From B2-G16 sp964528085 (GTDB lineage Bacteria; Bipolaricaulota; Bipolaricaulia; UBA7950; UBA9294), in NCBI GenBank assembly GCA_964528085.1, contig CAZGRE010000002.1:1-64000 (forward strand): a DNA stretch of 64,000 nt. The letters run 5' to 3'. Both the position numbers and the translations under genes were made by a program. Position 1 is the stretch's first letter, and each line of letters starts with the position of its first letter. Positions 16,102 through 24,601 of the stretch are shown in pieces. Below the pieces are notes generated by a model. That model was not told the DNA's origin and made no database searches. It was given only the letters and a program-made list of their open reading frames with translations.

Positions 16102-17226
16102 TCACCCCTCCTTCGCCGCTTCCGCGATCGCCTCTGCCATCTCCGTCGTCGTCGCGTTCCCGCCCATGTCGTAGGTCCGCACGCGCCCCTCGGCGATGAC
16201 GCGCGCCACGGCGTCCTCTATCCGGCTCGCCAGAGCGGTTTCGCCGAGGTAGTCGAGCATCATCTTCGCCGAGCGGATCGTGGCGATCGGGTTCACCTTG
16301 TTCAGGCCGGCGTACTTCGGGGCCGAGCCGTGCGTCGGCTCGAAGATCGCGTAGTCGTCCCCGATGTTCCCGGCGCAGGCGAATCCGAGGCCGCCGACGA
16401 TCTGGGCGGCGAGGTCGGAGATTATGTCGCCGAACATGTTCGAGCTGACGAGGACACCGTAGTCCTGTGGGTTCTTCACGAGCCACATGCACATGGCGTC
16501 AACGTTCGTCTCCCAGAGCTCAATCCCTTCGTACTCCTTGGCGATCGCCCTCGCCTCCCTCACCATCAGTCCCGATGTCTCGCGGATCACGTTCGGCTTC
16601 TCGACGACGGTGACCGTCTGGTAGCCGTGCGCCTTAGCGTACTCGAATGCATTCCGGACGATCCTCCGGCACCCTTTCCTTGTGAATATCCTCGCCGAGA
16701 CGGCGATGTCCTCGTTTTTCACGCCCTTGAACCGCGCCATCTTCGGATGGACCTCGAGCGCCCTTCGGACCTCGTCCGGGAGCGGATGCCACTCGACACC
16801 GCTGTACAACCCCTCGGTGTTCTCGCGGAAGACGACGAGGTCGATGTCGTCGCGGAGGTTGAGCGGGTTTCCCGGATAGGCCTTGCACGGACGGAGGTTG
16901 GTGTGCAGGTCGAACAGCTGTCTCAGCCCGACGATCGGGCTTGAGTAGACGAGCCCCTTCCCCTGTAGCTCCGGGGCGAGCTCGGCCGCCGCCTCCTCCT
17001 TTGGCTTCGATGTGATCGCTCCGAACAGGCAGCAGTCGGTCTCCTTCAACAGTTCGATCGTCCGCTCTGGAAGGGGGTTCCCTTCTGTCTTCCAAAACTC
17101 CCAGCCGATATCCCCATAGCGGTAGTCCGCTTCGAACCCGATCGAGTCGAGGACGAGCCTTGCCGCTTCCAGAACCTCGCTGCCGACCCCATCGCCGGGG
17201 AGGATCGCGATCCGGTACTCTCCCAT
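16102..17226 (-). CDS. Isocitrate/isopropylmalate dehydrogenase family protein, probably NADP-isocitrate dehydrogenase
   Basis: A 374-residue beta-decarboxylating dehydrogenase. It has GDGVGSEV at the N-terminus, the substrate loop FRENTEGLYSGVEW, the catalytic KPNVIRETSG and NVDAMCMWLV segments and the metal aspartates in SNMFGDIISDL. The coenzyme loop reads THGSAPKYAG; in E. coli isocitrate dehydrogenase the matching K and Y bind the 2'-phosphate of NADP, so NADP use and isocitrate are favoured over isopropylmalate. The ATG at 17226 follows AGGAGGGATT. It leads the operon with MmgE/PrpD and Nudix genes. Homoisocitrate or tartrate dehydrogenase cannot be excluded. Confidence 0.8.
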   Translation of the reverse strand: MGEYRIAILPGDGVGSEVLEAARLVLDSIGFEADYRYGDIGWEFWKTEGNPLPERTIELLKETDCCLFGAITSKPKEEAAAELAPELQGKGLVYSSPIVGLRQLFDLHTNLRPCKAYPGNPLNLRDDIDLVVFRENTEGLYSGVEWHPLPDEVRRALEVHPKMARFKGVKNEDIAVSARIFTRKGCRRIVRNAFEYAKAHGYQTVTVVEKPNVIRETSGLMVREARAIAKEYEGIELWETNVDAMCMWLVKNPQDYGVLVSSNMFGDIISDLAAQIVGGLGFACAGNIGDDYAIFEPTHGSAPKYAGLNKVNPIATIRSAKMMLDYLGETALASRIEDAVARVIAEGRVRTYDMGGNATTTEMAEAIAEAAKEG

Positions 17227-17256
17227 AATCCCTCCTGTAGCTCGCGGTCTGCCGTG

Positions 17257-17262
17257 ATTATA
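17257..17262 (-). promoter_or_regulatory. -10 element of the isocitrate dehydrogenase operon
   Basis: Perfect TATAAT on the minus strand (17262-17257), 30 bases before the start codon. No convincing -35 is seen. Confidence 0.4.
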
Positions 17263-17402
17263 GCGGGGAGGGGGTGGGTTGGTCGATCGAGCCAGCTTGT
17301 TTTCTGAAACCGGGACGGTCATCGGAGGGTAGATCGATTGCGGGAGGGAGGACCTTCCGGGAAAGGAGGGTACCATGAAGAATCGACTGAGGGGAGTCCG
17401 GC

Positions 17403-17431
17403 TTCACTTTCGACGTTCATCGCGTTATAGT
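17403..17431 (+). promoter_or_regulatory. Candidate promoter of the exported protein at 17453
   Basis: TTCACT (17403-17408), 17 bases, TATAGT (17426-17431), just before AAGGAGG and the ATG at 17453. If the upstream in-frame ATG at 17375 is the true start, this match would be accidental. Confidence 0.4.
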
Positions 17432-17452
17432 GGGAAAAAGGAGGTAATCGCC

Positions 17453-18292
17453 ATGACCGACCGCACTTCGGGCAGCCGGATGTTCGGGCGGCTGATCGTT
17501 CCAGTCCTTTTGGTGATCGTACTCGTATTTGTCGCCGCTTCGCCGGCACGGAGGGTGATCGCACAGGAAGAGCCGTTCGTAGAGAGGGTCCTTCGAACCT
17601 TGACGCTCCTCCCCGAGGATTATCTCCCGGCGTTGGTCCGGCTGATGGGAGCCATGAATGAGGACGGTGCGCCGTTCTACCTTGCTATCGAGGCCGGGTA
17701 TATGCCGCGGGAGTTTTTGGCGATGCAGGAGATCGTCGAGCCGATTGAGCTCTCTCCCAGCGCTTTTCAGATCACCGTATTCAACTTTGAGATCGACCCG
17801 GAGAGCGAGGAGGAGCCGTGGTTCAGCGTCGCTGAGCCGCTCGAGGACCTGGTCTACGATCCGAAGGGGATAGGGATCATGTACCCGAACGTCGGGATCT
17901 TCATCCAGGAGGCGCATGAGGCTCCGCCCGAGGGAGAGGCGAGGTTCACCGCCGGCCCACCGACCGAGGAGATCGAGGATATGCTCGGCTTGACGGCCCG
18001 GCTGACCGGAGATGTGCTCGAGCGACTCCGGATGGTGATGAAGGACCTCGACCGGATGGATCCCGAGGATCCGATGCGGGTTGGATTCCTGAACAACGTG
18101 CGTGAGTTCCTCCTTCGGAGTGGGATCACGCTCCCTGCCTCCGATTATCGGATCGTTGCCCTCGACTTCCAACGGGCGGAGGCGTTCAACGCGGACATCC
18201 CGGATGAGGTGAGGCCAGGCCTCGCTGTCCTTCCGGAGGGGATCGGCGTATTCTTCGATCGAATCGGGATCTTCGTTCAGCTTGCGATTTAG
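17453..18292 (+). CDS. Exported protein of unknown function
   Basis: A 279-residue protein with an N-terminal membrane-spanning signal (FGRLIVPVLLVIVLVFVAASPARRVIAQ) and an acidic mature part. It contains short repeated ideas such as GIGIMYPNVGIFIQEA and GIGVFFDRIGIFVQLAI at the end, which may be paired beta strands. No family is recognised. Two starts have good ribosome sites: ATG 17375 (AAAGGAGGGTACC) and ATG 17453 (AAGGAGGTAATCGCC). I prefer 17453 because the signal peptide begins close to it and a promoter match ends 21 bases upstream. It opens the block of CARDB genes. Confidence 0.65.
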   Translation: MTDRTSGSRMFGRLIVPVLLVIVLVFVAASPARRVIAQEEPFVERVLRTLTLLPEDYLPALVRLMGAMNEDGAPFYLAIEAGYMPREFLAMQEIVEPIELSPSAFQITVFNFEIDPESEEEPWFSVAEPLEDLVYDPKGIGIMYPNVGIFIQEAHEAPPEGEARFTAGPPTEEIEDMLGLTARLTGDVLERLRMVMKDLDRMDPEDPMRVGFLNNVREFLLRSGITLPASDYRIVALDFQRAEAFNADIPDEVRPGLAVLPEGIGVFFDRIGIFVQLAI

Positions 18293-18355
18293 TCACAGGA
18301 TCAGGAAGGAGTGAATGTAGGGTTTCGTGGGGTTACGGGTAAGGGAGGAGGGCTG

Positions 18356-20566
18356 ATGCTCAGGGAGGCGGTCGGCGGTAAGGGATTGTTTAGCCTGAGG
18401 GGGGCCGTGACGGTCCCCCTTTTGATTCTCGTTGTTATGGTCGTGTCGGTGGCCGTTCGAGCGGACTCAGCCGTCGACATATCGGTTGAGACGATCCGGA
18501 TCGATCGGTCTCCCGGTGCAGCGAGCGCGGAGGGCTCGCTCGGGTTGGATCAGGGCCTCGTGGGGGACACCTTGCACGTGAGTGCCCTCGTCAAGAACGT
18601 GGGTACCTCTCCGGTCGGGCAGTTTAAGGTCGATTTCTTCTTCACCGAGATGATATCCGGCGAACACGGAAGGATCGGCACACAGACGGTCCTCGGTCTC
18701 GATCCCGGGGGGGAGATCCGTCCGGTCGTGGTGGTCGACACCTCGACTTTCACCCCCGGGATATACGCGTTCTCCGCTGAGGCGGACCCTGACGGGTCAT
18801 TGGGGGAGGATGAGGATAATCGCTGCAACAACATCGCTCCACGCGGTTCCTGCGCCGGTCAAGCGAAGGAGAGGCAGGACAAGTACAAGCTCACCCTCCT
18901 ACGAGAAGGGAAATCGATCTCCGAGCTGAGCGTGACCCCGCGCTTCCCCGTCTGTCGGATGGGAAAGCTGGAGGAGACGATCACGGTTCACCTGTACAAC
19001 GTCGGGACGGAGCCGTTGACCAAGGATGACGTCGAGGTCTGGGGCTACTACAGGCTGGGACTCGACCCCCCTGCCGATCAATTCACGCCGCTCGTCGTCG
19101 ATGCGGCGGAGAACCCCGTCCAGTTGTCGGTCAAGAGCTTCGCCGGTCTAGATCCCGGGAAGGACGGGTACATGACGATAGGCCTCAGCTTCGACGTATT
19201 CGACCGGTTGTTCGAGCCACGGAGCACGGAGGAGAATGAAGGGGAGGACCTCGGTAATCCCTATCCCGTTCAGCTTCGGATGACGGTCAAGGTCGGAACC
19301 GACGAGAAGGACATCTTCCTCCCCGACCAGTTCCGCCTGGCGCAATTCTATTCCGCGGTCGATCTGTGGACGTTCCCGGCAAGGCCGGTCTGTTCGTGTA
19401 CAACTTATGAAGATATAGAGAGTATCTCCGTCCCTCCCGCTGTGGCCGGGGGGCTCGTCTTTCACGTCGTCTCGACCGCAGCTGGCGATCGGTTGCACGT
19501 GTTGAAGGTGAACACCGGCGAGGAGAAGGGGAGTTGGGAGGCGCCGAACGGTATCGCCCTCACCTCCCCTGCTGCTTTCTATGATTCGACCGGGAATTCC
19601 TACCGGATCTACCTCGGCGGAAGCGACGGGAAGGTCTACTCCCTCCAAGGTGAGGAGAAGGAGGAGGGGGCGTTCCTGACGAGCCTATGGACGAGCCCCT
19701 CTGATATCGTCAGCCCGCCGAGGTCCGGAGGGGCGACGAGTTACCTCCGTCTTTCCTCCGATGGGACGAAGCTAATCGTCGGTTCGGAGAACGGCGTGTT
19801 CGTCCTCGATGCAGCGAGCGGCGATCTCCTCGGGAGCTATACCTCTTACGGTCCGGTCAGCACGAAGCCGGCCTACGTCGATGCGACCGGCGCGATCTGG
19901 TTCGCGTCGGATGAGGAGATCTATGGAATCCTCCCGAACGGGTCCGAGTGCACGTACGACGTCAAGGATCGTGTAACGACTTCGCTTGAGCTGAACGGCA
20001 CGGGGACGAGTCTCTTCTTCGGGACCGAGTCCGGCTCCGTTTACGCCGTTGATGCCGTTGTCGGCGGAGGGACCTGCACGGTTCTGGCGAGCGCCGATCC
20101 CCTGCGGACGGTCGTCGGGATGGCGGTCGCTACCGCGGAGGAGGATGCCGTCATCTACCTGACGAGTGACATCGGGGAGATCGCCCGCGTCGAGTATGAC
20201 GAAAGGAAGGGGTTCACGCGGGTCACCACCTCCGAGAGGGATTTCGAGCCGACGAAGATCCTCGCCGCTCCCGCCATCCTCGAGAACAGGAAGGGCGATG
20301 ACGCTGATGCCGTGCTGGTTGCAGGAGAATGGAAGGAGAAGGGGGCAAGGACGTTGCGGCCTGTCCTCCAAGGTTGGAAGAGCGATCTGACGGAGTACGA
20401 GACCGTCAAGATATGGGGGTCCTCCGTCTCCCTCGTCTTTGAACCGGAGGAGGACACCGTCATCCCGCAGGGCCTATTGATGCCGGTCATCGATCAGGAT
20501 TGGAAGATACTCCTCGTCGCTTCCTCCGACGGGTATCTCTATGCATTCGACCTGAGCGGAATTTAG
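18356..20566 (+). CDS. Secreted CARDB-domain protein with C-terminal beta-propeller
   Basis: After a signal peptide (ending near RADSAVD) comes one CARDB-type Ig-like domain (about residues 40-175), a second Ig-like unit (186-330) and a C-terminal beta-propeller (345-736). The propeller shows PQQ/quinoprotein-like repeats such as VYSLQGEEKEEG, GVFVLDAASGDLL, SVYAVDAVVG and GYLYAFDLSGI. Cysteines in the first two domains could form disulfides. CARDB domains are cell-adhesion-like Ig folds. The 736-residue protein starts at ATG 18356 after GGGAGGAGGGCTG; an in-frame GTG at 18311 is less likely. It is probably anchored or secreted on the surface and forms a group with the two CARDB genes that follow. 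Confidence 0.8.
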   Translation: MLREAVGGKGLFSLRGAVTVPLLILVVMVVSVAVRADSAVDISVETIRIDRSPGAASAEGSLGLDQGLVGDTLHVSALVKNVGTSPVGQFKVDFFFTEMISGEHGRIGTQTVLGLDPGGEIRPVVVVDTSTFTPGIYAFSAEADPDGSLGEDEDNRCNNIAPRGSCAGQAKERQDKYKLTLLREGKSISELSVTPRFPVCRMGKLEETITVHLYNVGTEPLTKDDVEVWGYYRLGLDPPADQFTPLVVDAAENPVQLSVKSFAGLDPGKDGYMTIGLSFDVFDRLFEPRSTEENEGEDLGNPYPVQLRMTVKVGTDEKDIFLPDQFRLAQFYSAVDLWTFPARPVCSCTTYEDIESISVPPAVAGGLVFHVVSTAAGDRLHVLKVNTGEEKGSWEAPNGIALTSPAAFYDSTGNSYRIYLGGSDGKVYSLQGEEKEEGAFLTSLWTSPSDIVSPPRSGGATSYLRLSSDGTKLIVGSENGVFVLDAASGDLLGSYTSYGPVSTKPAYVDATGAIWFASDEEIYGILPNGSECTYDVKDRVTTSLELNGTGTSLFFGTESGSVYAVDAVVGGGTCTVLASADPLRTVVGMAVATAEEDAVIYLTSDIGEIARVEYDERKGFTRVTTSERDFEPTKILAAPAILENRKGDDADAVLVAGEWKEKGARTLRPVLQGWKSDLTEYETVKIWGSSVSLVFEPEEDTVIPQGLLMPVIDQDWKILLVASSDGYLYAFDLSGI

Positions 20567-20618
20567 GCGGTTTAATTGCAGTGGTTTTTGGTATGATCCG
20601 TAGCTAAGTTAAGGGGGC

Positions 20619-23600
20619 ATGATGGGGCGAGGACGTTTCGGCAAGTGTCTGCTTCTCTTGGGTCTTCTTTCGATTGCGATTATTGTGGTCGGTGCCTACC
20701 CGGATGAGCCGCTCCCCGACTTGACGATCGACGGGGTGAGCTTCACTCCGCAAGGACCGGTCGTCCGCGGTGATCCGCTCTCGGCCGCAGTCGTCATCGT
20801 GCGTGCCGGTCAGCCGGTAGACGTGCCGGTCAGGGTTGAGATCAGCTGGCGGCGGCTGGATGCGGAGGGGGCGTGCGGTTCGGTAATTGAGACGCTCGCT
20901 TCCGATGAGGAGACGGTCGAGGTGAAGATCGACACCTCCCTCCTCACCCCTGGGACGTACGAGCTCGTCGCTCGCGTCGACCCGGAGGATCTGATCGCTG
21001 AGAGCGACGAGACGAACAACCGGGCTGTCTTCTACTTCGATGTCCTCCCTCCGAGGCCGGAGCTTCACCCGGTCAGCCTTAACGTCGACCCGGCCTCCCC
21101 GCTCGAGTGGGGGGAGACGGCGACGGTGACCGCTGGCGTCGAGAATACGGGGAGGCTTTCAGCGGGCGCGTTTCACGTCGAGTTCCTGCTGTTTCCCATC
21201 TATTGTCACGACCCGGATACAGGGGAGGCGTGGACGATCTCCGCTCTCGCTTCCGGTGATGGGGGAATGGCTACCTGGGTCTTCTCCGCGGTGGATGCCC
21301 CCCCCGCCGACCTCACCGAGCTGACGGCGGAGATCCCTCCTGGGGCGTGGATACCGTTTTCGTCCGTCAGGATCCCTGGCCTCGAGCGGGATCAGCAGAT
21401 AGGGGTGAGTAACCCGTTCTGGACCGGCCAGCCGCTCCGTGATCTTCTTGCCGCAAGCGGCGAGAAGACGATCAGCGGTTCGATCATGACGCCGCTCAGT
21501 GACGACGAGCTGGAGCTTCTCGAGGGGTGCGTGACCACTTACGCGATCGAGATCCTCGTCGGGGAACCGGCTGGGATGCTCGAAGAGGATCCAATGAACA
21601 ATCGTCTGAGAAGCGCTCTGACGGTGCAGCCATCGACCCTCGAACTCCCGGAGCTCGTCCCTGTTCAGATTACGTTCGACCGGGATCTTCCCCTCAACTG
21701 GGACGATGACATGGACGCTGAGGTCGTGGTGACGAACCGGGGCGGGAGTGGGGTACTGAGCGGGTTCGATGTCAGCTACTACTACCGCCGGTCGGGTGAG
21801 AGCGAATGGATATTCCTCGACAAGGAGAGGATCTCCCAGTTGGGGATCGAGGAGGATTCGAACACGGAGAGCGTCAAGGCGACGGTCGACGCCGATCCCA
21901 GTCGGCTCTCCCTGAGACCGGGGAGTTACGAGCTGCGGGTCGTCGTCGACGAAGCGGACGTGATTCGAGAGCAGAACGAGGAGAACAACGAGCTGGTCGT
22001 TGGATTCTCCGTCAAGGGGAGCGAGATTCACCCGATCAGCCTCGACCTCCCCTCTGCGCCTGTCCATCAAGGGGATACGGTATCCGTCGTTGCCCTCGTG
22101 GAGAACACGGGGGAACTCAGCCTTCATGACTTCACCGTCGGCTTTTACGTCGACGACATCAGGTTCGACACCTTCTACTACCGTTCTCCGGAGAGCGAGG
22201 ACGGTCTTGAGGAGGATGATAGGACGCGGGTGGAAGGGCTTCTCGATACATCCGATCTCCCGCCGGAGGAGTACACCCTCCGGGTGGTGATCGATCCGGA
22301 CGACAGGATCCCCGAGCTCGACGAGGGGAACAACACGATCAGCGCTCCCCTCACGATCCTCCCTCCGCTCAAGCGGCAGGCCGAGCTTCAGCTGACCGGG
22401 GTCGATCTCTCACCGGCATCCCCGATCGGGGAGGGGAGTCGCCTCGTCGTCTCCGCGACCGTCAGGAACGCCGGGGATATCGATGCCGATCGGTTCCAGA
22501 TCCGATTCGAGGTCTTACCGGTCGAAGGAGGGAGCGCTGTTGAACCTCAACCGGGGGATCGGTTCTATATCACCCAGGACGTCCCCGGCCTGGCGCGCTC
22601 AGCGAGCCGCGTGATCCAGGTGACGTTCACGACCGATGATTGGCCGAAGGGATCATACGAGCTTCGCGTCCGCGTCGATCCGCCGTCAACGGATGAGCTC
22701 GGGGATCGGGGCGAGGTCGATGAGATCGATGAGCTGAACGATGAGATGATCGTGTCGTTTGCGATCGGTCCCCCTCCCGCCGGTGAGGAAGGGGTGGGTC
22801 CGACCGATGCCCCGAACCTCGCGTTCGCTGATCTTGCGGTCAGCCCTTCGACATCGGTCGATGTGGGAACGCCGATCAAGGTCTCCGGGAGCGTCATCAA
22901 TCGTGGGCGGAGGCCGGCCGGTCCGTTCAGGATCACGATAAAGTGGCTCGGCCCGGGCGGTGGAGGTTACACGGTCACGACCCAGGACGTCTCCGGCCTC
23001 GGAGTCGGGGAATCGGTCGCCATCATACCGGTGACGATCCAGACCTCGTTCCCGATGGGGACGTACCGGCTCGTGGCGACGGTCGACGCGCGCGCTGCGG
23101 TTGAAGAGCAGAACGAGGCCGATAACGAACGGACGATCGAAGTCACGGTCGGCGGCGGAGCGGGGATCCTCCCCGACCTCGTCCCGACCTCCATCCGCTT
23201 CGTCCCTCCCTCCGGCGCTCAGCTCGGCGAGCGGGTGATCGCCTACGTGACCGTCCGCAATCAAGGGCCGCTCGCTGTCGGACCGTTCTCGATCGCGTTT
23301 ACAACCCTGGCGGGGACCGATTACATAATCCGGGATGGCCTCGGCCCGCTCGGGGAGGTGGAGATCCCATATACCTTCCTTCCGACCGTGGCCGGGGAGT
23401 ACGAGGTGTCGGTCGTCGTCGACCCGGACGATGCCCTGGCCGAATCGAACGAGAAGAACAACGCGATTACGGGCTCGCTCGAAGTCGCTCCTCCGGCGAG
23501 GATAGAGGCGGTGGGGGTCGTTCATGACGACTCCCCGGTCAGGCTCCTCGCCGTCGATCGTCCTTCAGGGACGGTCTACGCTGCCTGGAGCAACGGGAAG

Positions 23601-24566
23601 GTGTGGGCGATCGGTCGGAATGGGGAGGTCAGGCTCCTGTTCGATGCCGGGGAGGGGATCACCGCTCTCGCCATCGATTCCGGCGCGAAGTCAGTCGTCT
23701 ACGTCGGAACATCGGGGGGTAAGGTCGATAAGGTCGATGCTGCTACCGGCGAGCTGATCGTCGGATCGGCCCCGTTCGTCTCCCCTGTACGCGTCCTTGT
23801 CCTTGCCGGCGGCGGGGGGATCTACGTTGGGACGGAGGAGAGGCTCCTCCGCCTCGCCAGTGACCTTCAGGTCATTGCCGCGGTCGATGTGAGCGGTGGG
23901 ATAGTCGATCTCGCATATGACGAGCCGCGGGAGACGGTCTATGCTGTATCGCCGGACGGGCTGTATGCGTTCGATGCCGATCTTGCTGCCTTGAGCGATG
24001 TCTCCGGTTTTTATGGGAAGCTGAGCGCCCTCTCCCTCGGGAACAGCGGTCTGTTCGTCGGGACCGACGCCGGGGTCCTGTACGCGTACAGCTATTGCAT
24101 GTCCCACGCCGGATCTCCGCCGATGATGCTCGCCGGATGGAGGTTTCCGAAGACGGGGACCCTCGAAGGGGGGATAACGTCGATCGTGGCTGCCGGGGGG
24201 ACGGGGACAACGTATGTCGCGACCTCCGGCGGGAAGGTCTACGCGGTGAGCCTGACCGGGGAGTCGATCTGGACCTATCCGGCGATCGAAGGGGAGACGG
24301 TCTCTCCGATTCACTCCATCCCGGTGGTGGAAGGGCGATCGGGTCGTCTCTTCTTCGGTGATGATTCAGGGATACCCTACATTTTGGAGAGCAACGGTTC
24401 GCCGGCGTTCAGCGTAGACGCCTCGGCGACGGGTGGTGCGGCGATCCGCTCCGACCTCGTCGTCGACGAACGGCGAGAGGAGACGGAGTCGGGGAGGGTG
24501 TTGGTCCGCACCTATTACTACGGTGCGGAGGACGGTTGGGTTTACAGGATCGATTCGCTTAAATAA
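20619..24566 (+). CDS. Giant secreted CARDB-repeat protein with C-terminal beta-propeller
   Basis: The 1315-residue protein begins with a signal peptide (CLLLLGLLSIAIIVVGA). Seven CARDB-type units follow, starting near residues 34, 148, 345, 469, 589, 733 and 854, each ending in an acidic E.NN motif (ESDETNNR, EQNEENNE, ELDEGNNT, ESNEKNNA) that may bind calcium. A beta-propeller fills residues 962 to the end (TVYAAWSNGKVWAIGR, KVYAVSLTGES). The second unit is longer, about 197 residues, with an insertion holding cysteines. AAGGGGGC precedes the start; the second ATG at 20622 is equally possible. It looks like a surface stalk carrying a binding head. The partner is unknown. Confidence 0.85.
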   Translation: MMGRGRFGKCLLLLGLLSIAIIVVGAYPDEPLPDLTIDGVSFTPQGPVVRGDPLSAAVVIVRAGQPVDVPVRVEISWRRLDAEGACGSVIETLASDEETVEVKIDTSLLTPGTYELVARVDPEDLIAESDETNNRAVFYFDVLPPRPELHPVSLNVDPASPLEWGETATVTAGVENTGRLSAGAFHVEFLLFPIYCHDPDTGEAWTISALASGDGGMATWVFSAVDAPPADLTELTAEIPPGAWIPFSSVRIPGLERDQQIGVSNPFWTGQPLRDLLAASGEKTISGSIMTPLSDDELELLEGCVTTYAIEILVGEPAGMLEEDPMNNRLRSALTVQPSTLELPELVPVQITFDRDLPLNWDDDMDAEVVVTNRGGSGVLSGFDVSYYYRRSGESEWIFLDKERISQLGIEEDSNTESVKATVDADPSRLSLRPGSYELRVVVDEADVIREQNEENNELVVGFSVKGSEIHPISLDLPSAPVHQGDTVSVVALVENTGELSLHDFTVGFYVDDIRFDTFYYRSPESEDGLEEDDRTRVEGLLDTSDLPPEEYTLRVVIDPDDRIPELDEGNNTISAPLTILPPLKRQAELQLTGVDLSPASPIGEGSRLVVSATVRNAGDIDADRFQIRFEVLPVEGGSAVEPQPGDRFYITQDVPGLARSASRVIQVTFTTDDWPKGSYELRVRVDPPSTDELGDRGEVDEIDELNDEMIVSFAIGPPPAGEEGVGPTDAPNLAFADLAVSPSTSVDVGTPIKVSGSVINRGRRPAGPFRITIKWLGPGGGGYTVTTQDVSGLGVGESVAIIPVTIQTSFPMGTYRLVATVDARAAVEEQNEADNERTIEVTVGGGAGILPDLVPTSIRFVPPSGAQLGERVIAYVTVRNQGPLAVGPFSIAFTTLAGTDYIIRDGLGPLGEVEIPYTFLPTVAGEYEVSVVVDPDDALAESNEKNNAITGSLEVAPPARIEAVGVVHDDSPVRLLAVDRPSGTVYAAWSNGKVWAIGRNGEVRLLFDAGEGITALAIDSGAKSVVYVGTSGGKVDKVDAATGELIVGSAPFVSPVRVLVLAGGGGIYVGTEERLLRLASDLQVIAAVDVSGGIVDLAYDEPRETVYAVSPDGLYAFDADLAALSDVSGFYGKLSALSLGNSGLFVGTDAGVLYAYSYCMSHAGSPPMMLAGWRFPKTGTLEGGITSIVAAGGTGTTYVATSGGKVYAVSLTGESIWTYPAIEGETVSPIHSIPVVEGRSGRLFFGDDSGIPYILESNGSPAFSVDASATGGAAIRSDLVVDERREETESGRVLVRTYYYGAEDGWVYRIDSLK

Positions 24567-24601
24567 GCATGGTCGCGCAAGACGGAAGGGAGGCAAGGAG
24601 G

